From Streptomyces leeuwenhoekii (lineage in GTDB: Bacteria; Actinomycetota; Actinomycetes; Streptomycetales; Streptomycetaceae), in NCBI RefSeq assembly GCF_001013905.1, contig NZ_LN831790.1, forward strand, positions 7,082,001 to 7,146,000: a stretch of 64,000 nt of DNA, read 5' to 3'. A program made the position numbers and the translations under genes. This document shows, piece by piece, positions 18,543-25,263 of the stretch. Positions within the stretch are counted from its first letter, which is position 1. Each line of letters starts with the position of its first letter. The notes beneath the pieces were generated by a model. The model saw only the letters and a program-made list of their open reading frames with translations, made no database searches and was not told the origin of the DNA.

Positions 18543-19237
18543 CGGCACCACTTCCTGACGTTCGACGGGGACGATTGCGTGTCGCCACACCGTAGGAACG
18601 CGCAGGTCAGAGGCGTATGTGGCGGGACGCCATAGTTCGGGGGACGGCTATGCGTGCGGCCACCATGCCGGGGCGGGGAAGGGGTGGTTCAGGGGCTCGG
18701 GAGTGGTCGAGATCAGTGCTGTCCGGTGCGCGTAGTTGGGGGTGTTTTGACGGTGCGGTGCTGACTCCCGTGCTGGTTCGGTGCTGACTGAAAGCCCATG
18801 TCAGCACCCGTCTTCGACCGTCCCGTGCTGACTTGGTGCTGACTACGCTGCGTTGAACTCGGACAATCGAGGCTGATCACCTCGCCGTCGCGGCTGGAGG
18901 TGACCGGGCTGAAAGGTGCCGCCGGCTTCGCCGCTTGGGCTCTGCAGAGGTAGGGGTTCAGGAAGGGGCGCGGTTGCGTGCGGCGCGCGTTCGTCTGCTG
19001 GCGGTGTGGCGCGTGGGCGTCTGGGGGACGCAAGTTGTCCTTGGCGCGGCGGGAGGAGCTCGGTGAGCTGTGCCTCCGGCGTGTGCTGGCACCACATGGC
19101 ACAGGTTGTAAAAGCCGTCTTTGGGTGTCTACGCCAGTCCAGGACGGGCGCGTAATGCCAGGTCAGCGCTCTCGATCCAAGGAAGTCGACGTAGTTGGTG
19201 ACATCTGCGTGACAGCGCTTGTGAGGGTTTGTGTGAG
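18543..19237. other. Gene-poor stretch with no convincing coding sequence
   Basis: Open frames here (for example minus strand 18843-19316 and 18713-19102) have low-complexity, Pro/Thr/His/Arg-rich translations without a recognisable domain. The stretch holds a cluster of GTGCTGAC octamers (see repeat entry) and ends at a strong hairpin. Together with the orphan excisionase-like gene to the right it looks like the eroded end of an integrated element. No tRNA gene or obvious attachment-site duplication was found. Confidence 0.5.
18758..18843. repeat. Five GTGCTGAC octamers in 86 bp
   Basis: GTGCTGAC occurs at 18758, 18781, 18825 and 18836 on the plus strand and once inverted (GTCAGCAC) at 18800. 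A near-copy, GTGCTGGT, starts at 18770. Spacings are irregular (23, 44, 11). Possible meanings are binding sites for an element-encoded protein, or the remains of a low-complexity 3' coding tail of an integrase on the minus strand. Confidence 0.6.
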
Positions 19238-19277
19238 ACGACGAGGCCCCGCCGGACACCCGGCGGGGCCTCGTCGT
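19238..19277. terminator. Perfect 18-bp hairpin
   Basis: ACGACGAGGCCCCGCCGG (19238-19255) pairs without mismatch with its complement at 19260-19277 around a 4-nt ACAC loop. It lies 8 bases past the stop of the excisionase-like gene (minus strand) and is a strong bidirectional terminator. Confidence 0.85.
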
Positions 19278-19284
19278 AGCGGTC

Positions 19285-19560
19285 CTAGGATGTCGGATGG
19301 CCCCCAACGCGGGCATCGTTGTACTCCGGAACTCCGCTCTCGAGTACGCGGAGCAGGGATGCCGTGACGACGCGCGTCTTGCGGCCGATACGTAGCACGC
19401 GGCAGGGAAACTGCCCGTTGCGGATCAGGTCATATCCCTTTGCACGTGAAAATCCGAACGCTCTTGAGGCGTCCTCCACGCTCGCCGTTCCGTTCCAGGT
19501 GGCGCGGATGTGGGCAGAGCTAAAGGGAGGGGCCAGGGCCTCGTCGATTCCTGTGTACAT
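19285..19560 (-). CDS. Excisionase-like helix-turn-helix protein
   Basis: About 91 residues if translated from the ATG at 19560 (MYTGIDEALAPPF); an upstream ATG at 19617 is less likely. TASVEDASRAFGFSRAKGYD, then LIRNGQF and RVLRIGRKTRVVTASLLRVL, follow the winged-helix plan of Xis/AlpA-type and MerR-like excisionases of actinomycete integrative elements. In pSAM2- and SLP1-type elements this gene directly precedes a tyrosine integrase. Here a terminator and non-coding sequence follow instead, so it appears to be an orphan. It could still act as a DNA-binding regulator. Confidence 0.7.
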   Translation of the reverse strand: MYTGIDEALAPPFSSAHIRATWNGTASVEDASRAFGFSRAKGYDLIRNGQFPCRVLRIGRKTRVVTASLLRVLESGVPEYNDARVGGHPTS

Positions 19561-19656
19561 CCGAGTTCTTTCGTCTTGACGGCGGTTGCCACCCCATTCC
19601 GGGCCTACGGAGGTCACTCGCGCAGGTGCTCGGGGCCACCGTCAATACTCCGTACC

Positions 19657-19681
19657 ATCGCCGGTTTGGCTAACCGGCGAT
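19657..19681. promoter_or_regulatory. 10-bp inverted repeat upstream of the excisionase-like gene
   Basis: ATCGCCGGTT (19657-19666) and AACCGGCGAT (19672-19681) form a perfect palindrome around a 5-nt centre, about 100 bp upstream of the 19560 start. It is placed as an operator, perhaps for a lost element repressor, or as a small hairpin. Confidence 0.45.
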
Positions 19682-20470
19682 TCTGGGCTATGTTGTCCCG
19701 CTTTCCGTAGAGAACTGCCTCTGGCGGAGTGAAGTCCGATCACGGAGAGCGAGTTGTGTCCAGTGAGTGACGCCATTCGCGGCGCTGCATCAAACGGCAG
19801 CGGTCGCGCAGCAGTACGAATTGCAAGCGCATCTGTTACCAGTGAAGTACGTCGTCAAGTTGTTCAGTTAAGGGAGCTGACGTGCGGTTATTCCACCGTG
19901 CCTGCCGATGACCTGGGGAGTTGTGCCTTTCAGCGTCTTCCATGAATGTGCAGTCTTGTGCGGACGATTCTCCCCACGCGCTCCCCAACGACGCGGATAC
20001 TCCCCAGATTCTCCCCAAGAAAGCCGTCGCCAAGAGCAGTTCCCGGTGGCAGCGTGTTCCCGGCCTACCAATACGGTGGACGCGCTGAGTGACTGATGCG
20101 GGCTGACCGGTTTGGGGTAGTCCATGCGGTCCGGTGTCCCCTGTGTGGTGGCCACGCCGGCACGCCCAGGGCAGGGTGCCGGCACCGCCCCTGCCGTAGA
20201 TGCGGCCGTCTTCACGCCGAACCCACCGAAGCGGTGAGGCGCTGCAGCGGCACGTCCATCTCAACACTGACAGGCGGCTGTACCGCGCCCCGTCCTATGG
20301 TGGTGGCAGGACGCCGTCGGCGCCGGCAACGCCACCACCGTCTGCCTGCTGCCTGTACTTTGGGTAGGCCCTCGACATCGGACAAAGTTCAGCCTCCCTA
20401 TGACGATCGCGCATTTTGACAGTCTGCGACGCCTGCTACACGGCCGACGGTTGGATGTGTGTTCCTCCCT
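19682..20470. other. Intergenic stretch between excisionase-like gene and CRISPR leader
   Basis: About 790 bp without a gene I can support. Frames at 19754-19945 and 20096-20419 are open on the plus strand, but their translations show no domain; the second has scattered Cys/His pairs (CPLCGGH, CRRCGRLH) that may be chance. GC content is lower than in neighbouring genes. The stretch contains the CTCCCCA repeat cluster listed separately. Confidence 0.5.
19970..20017. repeat. Four CTCCCCA heptamers, partly 11 bp apart
   Basis: CTCCCCA begins at 19970, 19981, 20000 and 20011. The outer pairs are exactly 11 bp apart and the pairs are 30 bp apart, so they are near helical phasing. On the minus strand they read TGGGGAG. 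Two pairs arranged this way suggest iteron-like protein binding sites, possibly left from an integrated element. Confidence 0.5.
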
Positions 20471-20608
20471 CATGCCTGCATCGGAACCGGAAGCACACAC
20501 GCGACACGCGATTCGCACCTAATCTATATGTCCGCATTCGGCGGCTCTGTTACCCGACGCTCACGGACAGAGGAGCGAGCGATAGGCTGTTTCCACTGCT
20601 CAAGCAGG
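20471..20608 (+). promoter_or_regulatory. CRISPR leader 1
   Basis: The sequence directly before the first repeat of array 1 is closely related to that before array 2. Shared blocks include TCGGAACCGGAAGCACACAC, GCGACACGCG, ATGTCCGCATT and TAGGCTG, at the same relative positions. This region is expected to hold the promoter of the pre-crRNA and the integration-guiding elements read by Cas1-Cas2. It fixes the direction of array 1 as left to right, so new spacers enter at 20609. Confidence 0.85.
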
Positions 20609-21228
20609 CTGGCGGTCGTCCTCCGGGGCGGCCGAGGATCGCAACCCATACCCACCCTCAACACCCAGGAGCCCCACCCATCTGGCGGTCGTCCTCCGGG
20701 GCGGCCGAGGATCGCAACGTCGCTCCGGGGCGTCTCCCATGGGTGACCGTAACCTGGCGGTCGTCCTCCGGGGCGGCCGAGGATCGCAACACGTCGACTG
20801 TGGCCCCGGCCCGGAGCCCACCGCCGCTGGCGGTCGTCCTCCGGGGCGGCCGAGGATCGCAACCCGATCCCGGCGGGCAGGACAACCGTGCGGGCGGCGC
20901 TGGCGGTCGTCCTCCGGGGCGGCCGAGGATCGCAACCGTCTGGACGCTGCGGGGGTGCGGGAGATCCTGCGCGGCTGGCGGTCGTCCCCCGGGGCGGCCG
21001 AGGATCGCAACACTCCGCCCGCGGCCGCGAACCGCACCGACTCCCTCCTGGCGGTCGTCCTCCGGGGCGGCCGAGGATCGCAACTCCCACCCTTCCTCGG
21101 CGCCGGTGTGCCACTCCCAGCTGGCGGTCGTCCTCCGGGGCGGCCGAGGATCGCAACCATTTCCATGCGGCGCCTTCGAGGTGCCAGAGCTGCTGGCGGT
21201 CGCTCCCGGGGCGACCGAGGATTGCAAT
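20609..21228 (+). CRISPR. CRISPR array 1 (type I-C), 9 repeats, 8 spacers
   Basis: Repeats of 37 bp start at 20609, 20682, 20754, 20827, 20900, 20975, 21048 and 21121, with a degenerate 36-bp copy at 21193-21228. Spacers are 35-38 bp. The repeat begins CTGGCGGTCGTCC and ends GGCCGAGGATCGCAAC; GTCGTCC can pair with the G-rich right arm around TCCG. Repeat 6 has one T-to-C change. The ninth repeat differs at several positions and lacks a base, as expected at the old, trailer end. The leader is at 20471-20608. Spacer sources cannot be identified here. Several read as uninterrupted coding sequence, consistent with phage or plasmid genes. Confidence 0.98.
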
Positions 21229-21263
21229 GCACACCACGTCGGTGGCCAGGGTGTGTTGGCCTC

Positions 21264-21290
21264 CTGGCGGTTGCCTTAAGGGGCCGTTGA
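21264..21290 (+). repeat. Decayed CRISPR repeat remnant
   Basis: CTGGCGGTTGCC starts 35 bp after repeat 9, exactly one spacer length, and then diverges (TTAAGGGGCCG). It is most simply a tenth repeat in late decay, so array 1 was once longer at its trailer end. Confidence 0.6.
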
Positions 21291-21540
21291 TCGGTGAGTT
21301 GGACCTGCTGCGCCATCGGTCCTTCCTCACTCCTGCTGGCCTTGACCCGGATGCTGGAGAGGAGGTGGCTGCCAGGTCAGCAGGAATAGAACTGCTTCGC
21401 GGCTCGGTGTTCCTGGTGCGGGCCAGGGATGCGGGGGCTGCTGATTCGGTCTGTGGCTGGCCGGTGTCCGAGGGGGTGGATACGGTCTTGGTCTTGGCGC
21501 GGAGGGCGCCGTGCGCCGTGGTGGGGGAGGAGAAGGTTTA

Positions 21541-23838
21541 GTGGCGGGTGTGTTGTATGCGCACAGCTTGAGTGGTGTCTCGGGGGTGCGGCACACGCTG
21601 GAGGACCACTTGCGTGGTTCGGCTGCGTTGGCGCGGCGTTTCGGGGAGGTGTTCGGGGCCGGGGAGTTGGCGGAGTATCTGGCCTTGGTGCACGACGTGG
21701 GCAAGGGGGCGTGTGCGTGGCAGGACGGGCTCCGGGCCGTCGAGGCGCGTGGAGGTGGGGGGAGGGTGGGGGTTGGGCACAAGCATGCCGGCACGGTGCT
21801 GGCGGAGCGGTATACGCAGTTGGCGTGTGCGGCGGTGGTGTTCGGGCATCACGGCGGGCTTCCGGACCTGGAGCGGCTGCGGGACGAGTTGCACAAGGGC
21901 CGTCCGGGTGGTTCGGAGGCTGCGCGGGTTCAGGAGGCGATCCGCGCTGTGGAGGGGATCGTTCCGGAGATTCACCGCTCGTCGCGGATCGCTCTGCCCG
22001 GCTGGCTGTTCGACCTGCCGAGGCGGGAGCAGCGCCTCGGATTCGACCTGCTGGTGAGAATGCTGTTCTCCTGTGTCGTGGACGCGGACTACCTCGACAC
22101 GTCCGCCCACTTCACGGGTGCGGCGGTGCGGGTGGGGGAGCCGGTGGACATGGCGGCGCTGGTGGAGCGCTATGAGGTCCGGCGTAAGCGGTACCTGGCG
22201 GGGCGGGAGTCCTCGCCGGTGGATGCGCTGCGGCAGTCGGTGTATGAGCGGGCGTGCGCGGTGGCGGCTGGTGAGACGGGCGTGTATGTGCTCCAGGTCC
22301 CCACCGGTGGGGCGAAGACCATGGCCGCGGGCGCCTTCGCGCTGCGGCACGCGGCACAGCATGGCAAGCGCCGTGTCGTTTTGGCGGTGCCGTTCATCTC
22401 GATCACGGAGCAGAACGCGGCCGTGTACCGGGACCTGCTCGACCCCGAGGACGCCGACGGCGGGTCGGCGGTGGTGCTTGAGCATCACAGTGCGGTGGAC
22501 CTCGATCTGGAGGGGGCTGGGTTCGGCGAGCTGGCCGAGGAGCAGCGCGAGGCGTTGCGGCAGCGTGCCCGGACGGCGAAGCTGGCGGCGGAGAACTGGG
22601 ATGCGCCGTTCGTGGTGACCACCACGGTCAGGCTGTTCGAGTCCCTCTTCTCACACAGGCCGTCGCAGATGAGGCGTCTGCACAACCTGGCTGGCTCGGT
22701 GATCGTCCTGGACGAGGTGCAGGCGCTGCCGGACCGTCTTCTCGCGCCGATCCTGAGCGGGCTGCGGGGGCTGGTGGATCACTTCGGGGCCACGGTGCTG
22801 CTGGTCTCGGCGACCCAGCCGTCGTTCTGGGAGCTGTCGGCGTGGAAGGGGCTGGAGCGGAAAGCGGTCATCGACGACCCGGCGGCGCTGTTCGACGCTC
22901 TGCGCAGGGTGAAGTACGAGTGGCGGACGGGGCAGGACGTCACTCTGGAGAGCATCGCCCGGGAGGCGGCCACGCACCCGCAGGTGCTGACGGTGGTCGG
23001 CACGACCAGGGACGCAGCCCGTTTCCACCGTCACCTTCAAGCCGCCTTTGCCCAGGGTGTGGTGCTGCATCTGTCGACACGGATGACCGGCGCCCACCGC
23101 CGGGAGGTGATCGCACAAATCCGTGAACTGCTCGGCCGGGGGGAGCCGGTCCAGGTGGTGTCGACCAGTCTGATCGAGGCGGGTGTGGACGTCGACTTCC
23201 CACGCGCGTACCGGGCGTGGGCGCCGCCGGAGTCTCTGCAGCAGGCGGCAGGACGCTGCAACCGCGACGGACGCCTGCCCTCCGGCACCGTGATCGTCTT
23301 CGACCCCGCAGACGGCGGCCGGCCGCGCAGCGACGAGTACCGCATCGCGGTGCAGACCGGGGAACAGTTCTTCGGACCGCATCCGCTCGTCGCTCCGGAC
23401 GATCTCGACGCACTGCACCAGTACTACCAGCGGCGATATTCGTACCAGCAGGGCGGAGACCCGGAAGCGGGGCTGGGAGCGCACATCGAAAAGCTGCGAC
23501 GCGCCCTTGACTTCCCCAAGGTGGACCGCGAGTTCCAGATGATCGAAGACGAGCACAGTGTCCCGGTGGTCGTCATCCGAGACGAGCATGACCGGGAGCA
23601 GATCGAAGACGCCGTCGCACAGCTGACGGATCCATCCCGGCCCTGCGGCCCGGAGGCGCTGCGCAGCCTCCAGCAGCACACGGCCTCCCTGCCCAAGAGG
23701 GAAGCCGACGCCGCGCTGCGCTGCGGGCTGGCCGTCCCGGTGACGGGCGACCTGCTGCTCTGGCACGGCGCCTACCACGAGCAGCGCGGCTTGGACCCCG
23801 ACGAGCCGGAGAGCCTCGACACATACGGCGTGGTGTGA
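21541..23838 (+). CDS. cas3: CRISPR-associated helicase-nuclease Cas3 (type I-C)
   Basis: 765 residues from the GTG at 21541, preceded by GGAGGAGAAGG. The N-terminal HD nuclease shows a family His in LYAHSLSG, the HD pair at His51-Asp52 (LVHDVGKGA), GHKHAG, and FGHHGGLPD. The SF2 helicase follows: motif I TGGAKT with Lys259, motif II DEVQ at 391-394 (VLDEVQALPD), motif III LVSATQPSF, and the C-terminal motifs STSLIEAGVDVDFPRAYR and QAAGRCNRDGR. Cas3 is recruited by target-bound Cascade and unwinds and degrades DNA. It is separated from cas5 by a 665-bp gap containing the crRNA-like and toxin-like units, so it is probably a separate transcript. Confidence 0.97.
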   Translation: MAGVLYAHSLSGVSGVRHTLEDHLRGSAALARRFGEVFGAGELAEYLALVHDVGKGACAWQDGLRAVEARGGGGRVGVGHKHAGTVLAERYTQLACAAVVFGHHGGLPDLERLRDELHKGRPGGSEAARVQEAIRAVEGIVPEIHRSSRIALPGWLFDLPRREQRLGFDLLVRMLFSCVVDADYLDTSAHFTGAAVRVGEPVDMAALVERYEVRRKRYLAGRESSPVDALRQSVYERACAVAAGETGVYVLQVPTGGAKTMAAGAFALRHAAQHGKRRVVLAVPFISITEQNAAVYRDLLDPEDADGGSAVVLEHHSAVDLDLEGAGFGELAEEQREALRQRARTAKLAAENWDAPFVVTTTVRLFESLFSHRPSQMRRLHNLAGSVIVLDEVQALPDRLLAPILSGLRGLVDHFGATVLLVSATQPSFWELSAWKGLERKAVIDDPAALFDALRRVKYEWRTGQDVTLESIAREAATHPQVLTVVGTTRDAARFHRHLQAAFAQGVVLHLSTRMTGAHRREVIAQIRELLGRGEPVQVVSTSLIEAGVDVDFPRAYRAWAPPESLQQAAGRCNRDGRLPSGTVIVFDPADGGRPRSDEYRIAVQTGEQFFGPHPLVAPDDLDALHQYYQRRYSYQQGGDPEAGLGAHIEKLRRALDFPKVDREFQMIEDEHSVPVVVIRDEHDREQIEDAVAQLTDPSRPCGPEALRSLQQHTASLPKREADAALRCGLAVPVTGDLLLWHGAYHEQRGLDPDEPESLDTYGVV

Positions 23839-23894
23839 CTCGCCAGGGACGGCCGCCAGCGTGCCACGATAGGCGAGTGGCCTGATGCGGGCCT

Positions 23895-24019
23895 GTGGCA
23901 GCCTCCCCGGCTTCTGACCGGGGTGAGGCTGAGGATCGCAACATTGAGTTCAGGGTGGTCTAGCTGGCCTGGCCGATCAGCGGGCACGTGGCCCGGAGGC
24001 ACCAGCCTCCGGGCCACGT
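23895..24019 (+). ncRNA. creA-like: creA-like stand-alone crRNA-like RNA (pseudo-repeat, pseudo-spacer, terminator)
   Basis: Between cas3 and cas5 a single repeat-like unit ends with GAGGATCGCAAC (23931-23942), identical to the last 12 bases of every intact array repeat, and starts with GTGGCAG (array 2: GTGGCGG). Its stem has diverged: GCCTCCCCGG (23901-23910) pairs with CCGGGG plus AGGC (23918-23929) around CTTCTGA. A pseudo-spacer starts at 23943 (ATTGAGTTCAGGG) and a terminator hairpin closes the unit. No second repeat follows, so it is not an array. The first 23 pseudo-spacer bases match a site at 24119-24150 in 19 positions, with a TTC PAM. This is the layout of CreA antitoxin RNAs, which direct Cascade to repress a toxin promoter. 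Function inferred. Promoter not located. Confidence 0.85.
23986..24019 (+). terminator. Perfect 15-bp hairpin ending the creA-like unit
   Basis: ACGTGGCCCGGAGGC (23986-24000) pairs perfectly with its complement (24005-24019) around the loop ACCA. It begins 43 bases after the pseudo-spacer start, leaving room for a normal 34-36-nt guide. It would end the small RNA before the creT-like gene. Confidence 0.85.
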
Positions 24020-24118
24020 CTACCTCGGGTACGTCTCTCGTCGTATCCCAGGGCTATCTGTGGTGAAACCGACCTCCCGCCCCACCAGCCTCCCCTACGG
24101 TCGCAATCCCAGGCCCCA

Positions 24119-24150
24119 CGCCTTAGCTAAACCAGTCTGAAGTCAATGAA
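24119..24150 (-). promoter_or_regulatory. Pseudo-spacer target with TTC PAM upstream of creT-like ORF
   Basis: Read on the minus strand, TTC (24150-24148) is followed by ATTGACTTCAG and then TGGT and TAGCT. Against the pseudo-spacer at 23943, positions 1-5, 7-11, 14-17 and 19-23 match; positions 6, 12, 13 and 18 differ, and matching ends after 23. TTC is the usual type I-C PAM. Positions 6, 12 and 18 are the bases Cascade flips out of the guide-target duplex, so the effective seed is fully paired. Partial pairing would permit binding without Cas3 cleavage. The site ends 18 bp before the creT-like start and covers the likely promoter/5' leader (TAGCTA at 24124-24129 is a weak -10 candidate). 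Confidence 0.85.
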
Positions 24151-24168
24151 GGGACAGGGGGCAGAACC

Positions 24169-24279
24169 GTGCTTACCACTCCGGCAACAGATGCAGTGTC
24201 TTTGTCCGTTGGGGTTCTCGTCCTCGTCGTCGTTGTGATCACGAGGCTCAGGCTCAAACTCTGGCTCGCGATCGGCTGA
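24169..24279 (+). CDS. creT-like: creT-like small hydrophobic peptide (putative toxin)
   Basis: 36 codons from the GTG at 24169 to the TGA at 24277; AGGGGG lies 7 bases before the start. Residues 1-15 read MLTTPATDAVSLSVG. Residues about 9-24 form one strongly hydrophobic helix built of Val, Leu and Ile, followed by a basic, aromatic tail TRLRLKLW (25-32) and LAIG. A short N-terminus, a single membrane helix and a positively charged C-terminus are typical of type I toxin peptides and holin-like toxins. Two AGG arginine codons (26 and 28) are present. It lies immediately downstream of the pseudo-spacer target, so Cascade carrying the creA-like RNA should silence it. Known CreT toxins are mostly tRNA-sequestering RNAs; a membrane peptide would be a different mechanism. 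Toxicity is inferred. Confidence 0.7.
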   Translation: MLTTPATDAVSLSVGVLVLVVVVITRLRLKLWLAIG

Positions 24280-24295
24280 AGCAGCCTCGACGGGA

Positions 24296-24335
24296 GGCCC
24301 TCCCAGAAGCCGCATGTGGTGCCGGCGGGAGGGCC
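24296..24335 (+). terminator. Hairpin downstream of creT-like ORF
   Basis: GGCCCTCCC (24296-24304) pairs with GGGAGGGCC (24327-24335), and the interval can fold further. It starts 17 bp after the creT-like stop and probably ends that transcript. The remaining 168 bp to the cas5 start hold no recognised gene and should contain the promoter of the cas5-cas2 operon. Confidence 0.6.
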
Positions 24336-24503
24336 CCTGGAGAGGTTCTCGCGCTCCTTTCCCCTTCAGCACTCCAGCCGGTAGCGGCATTTCGTGGGAA
24401 GCCGCTGGTGAGAGGCCGTTGTCAGTGCGCGGTCCTATTCTTCGCTGTCACTACGACTCCTCCGGCAACACGGAGGCCGAACAAGGAACTTGGGGGTTTC
24501 TGT

Positions 24504-25256
24504 ATGGCCGTGCGCACGGCCCCTGCCTCAGCTGATCGCCGGGGCAACGGCGGATGGACGTTTCCCGATCTGGTGGTGGAGGTGTCCGGGCCGCTGGCCT
24601 GCTTCACCCGGCCCGAGCTGAAGGTGGAGCGGGTCTCGTATCCGGTGATGACTCCGTCGGCCGCGGTGGGGGTGCTGGAGGCGATCTTCTGGAAGCCGGA
24701 GATGGCGTACGTCATCACGGCGATCGAGGTGCTGAAGCCGATCGAGTGGACGAAGATCCGGCGCAACGAGGTGAAGTCCGTGATCAGCGCCACGGAGGTC
24801 GCCGCGCTGCGCAAGACCCCCGGGCGCCGCTACGACGTCGAGAACGACCGCGATCAGCGCAACAGCATGCTTCTGCGCGATGTGCACTACCGGATCCGCG
24901 CGCAGATCCTGCGTGCTCCGCACGCTGCGGACGTGCCCGAGCAGAAGTACCGTGATCAGCTGCGCCGGCGCGTCGACAAGGGCGCCTGTTTCTGCGAGCC
25001 GTATCTCGGCTGCCGGGAGTTCAGCGCTTCCTTCGGGCCGCAGACGGACGCCCGGCCGATCGACCGCGACGAAGAGCTCGGCGTCATGCTGCACTCCATC
25101 GTCCATCCCGTTTCCGGCGGGGAGCAGTACCGCTGGTTTCACGCGCAGCTGCACCAGGGCGTGATGCTGGTGCCCGTCGCCCCGCTGGGCGCGGACAAGG
25201 TCGCCATGCCGGCTTCGTCCGCGTGGCGTGCCGACGGCTCCGGCACGGGGCGGTGA
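24504..25256 (+). CDS. cas5c: Cas5c (Cas5d), crRNA-processing subunit of type I-C Cascade
   Basis: 250 residues from the ATG at 24504 (GGGGG 7 bases upstream). The RAMP-type fold begins DLVVEVSGPLACFTRPELKV, with YPVMTPSAAVGVLEAIFWKP, WTKIRRNEVKSV, QRNSMLLRDVHYRIRAQI and CFCEPYLGCREFSA, all characteristic of the I-C Cas5 group. Type I-C has no Cas6; Cas5c itself cuts pre-crRNA at the base of the repeat hairpin and leaves an 11-nt 5' handle. That handle corresponds to the conserved 3' end of both the array repeats and the creA-like RNA, so this enzyme should process all three. It is the first gene of a tightly packed operon. Confidence 0.96.
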   Translation: MAVRTAPASADRRGNGGWTFPDLVVEVSGPLACFTRPELKVERVSYPVMTPSAAVGVLEAIFWKPEMAYVITAIEVLKPIEWTKIRRNEVKSVISATEVAALRKTPGRRYDVENDRDQRNSMLLRDVHYRIRAQILRAPHAADVPEQKYRDQLRRRVDKGACFCEPYLGCREFSASFGPQTDARPIDRDEELGVMLHSIVHPVSGGEQYRWFHAQLHQGVMLVPVAPLGADKVAMPASSAWRADGSGTGR

Positions 25257-25263
25257 GCACGGA

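Noticed and set aside
18543..19237. tRNA gene or att site near the excisionase-like gene
   Set aside because: No cloverleaf-like sequence or flanking direct repeat was recognised.
18843..19316. 157-codon minus-strand ORF in the gap right of the MHS transporter
   Set aside because: It spans the perfect hairpin and the 3' end of the excisionase-like gene in another frame, and no family is recognisable.
19754..19945. 63-codon plus-strand ORF
   Set aside because: No domain, weak start context; listed only as part of the gene-poor stretch.
20096..20419. 107-codon ORF with Cys/His pairs suggesting a zinc ribbon
   Set aside because: The rest is Arg/His-rich and low-complexity and the pattern does not match a known zinc-finger spacing.
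20524..21330. Long ORFs running through CRISPR array 1 on both strands
   Set aside because: They arise from the repeat reading open in several frames (translations repeat SSAAPEDDRQ or AVVLRGGRGSQ); the region is an array.
24127..24390. 87-codon minus-strand ORF covering the creT-like gene and its target site
   Set aside because: Its translation is charged, low-complexity and domain-free, it lacks a clear ribosome-binding site, and the opposite-strand small ORF with its aligned control elements explains the sequence better.
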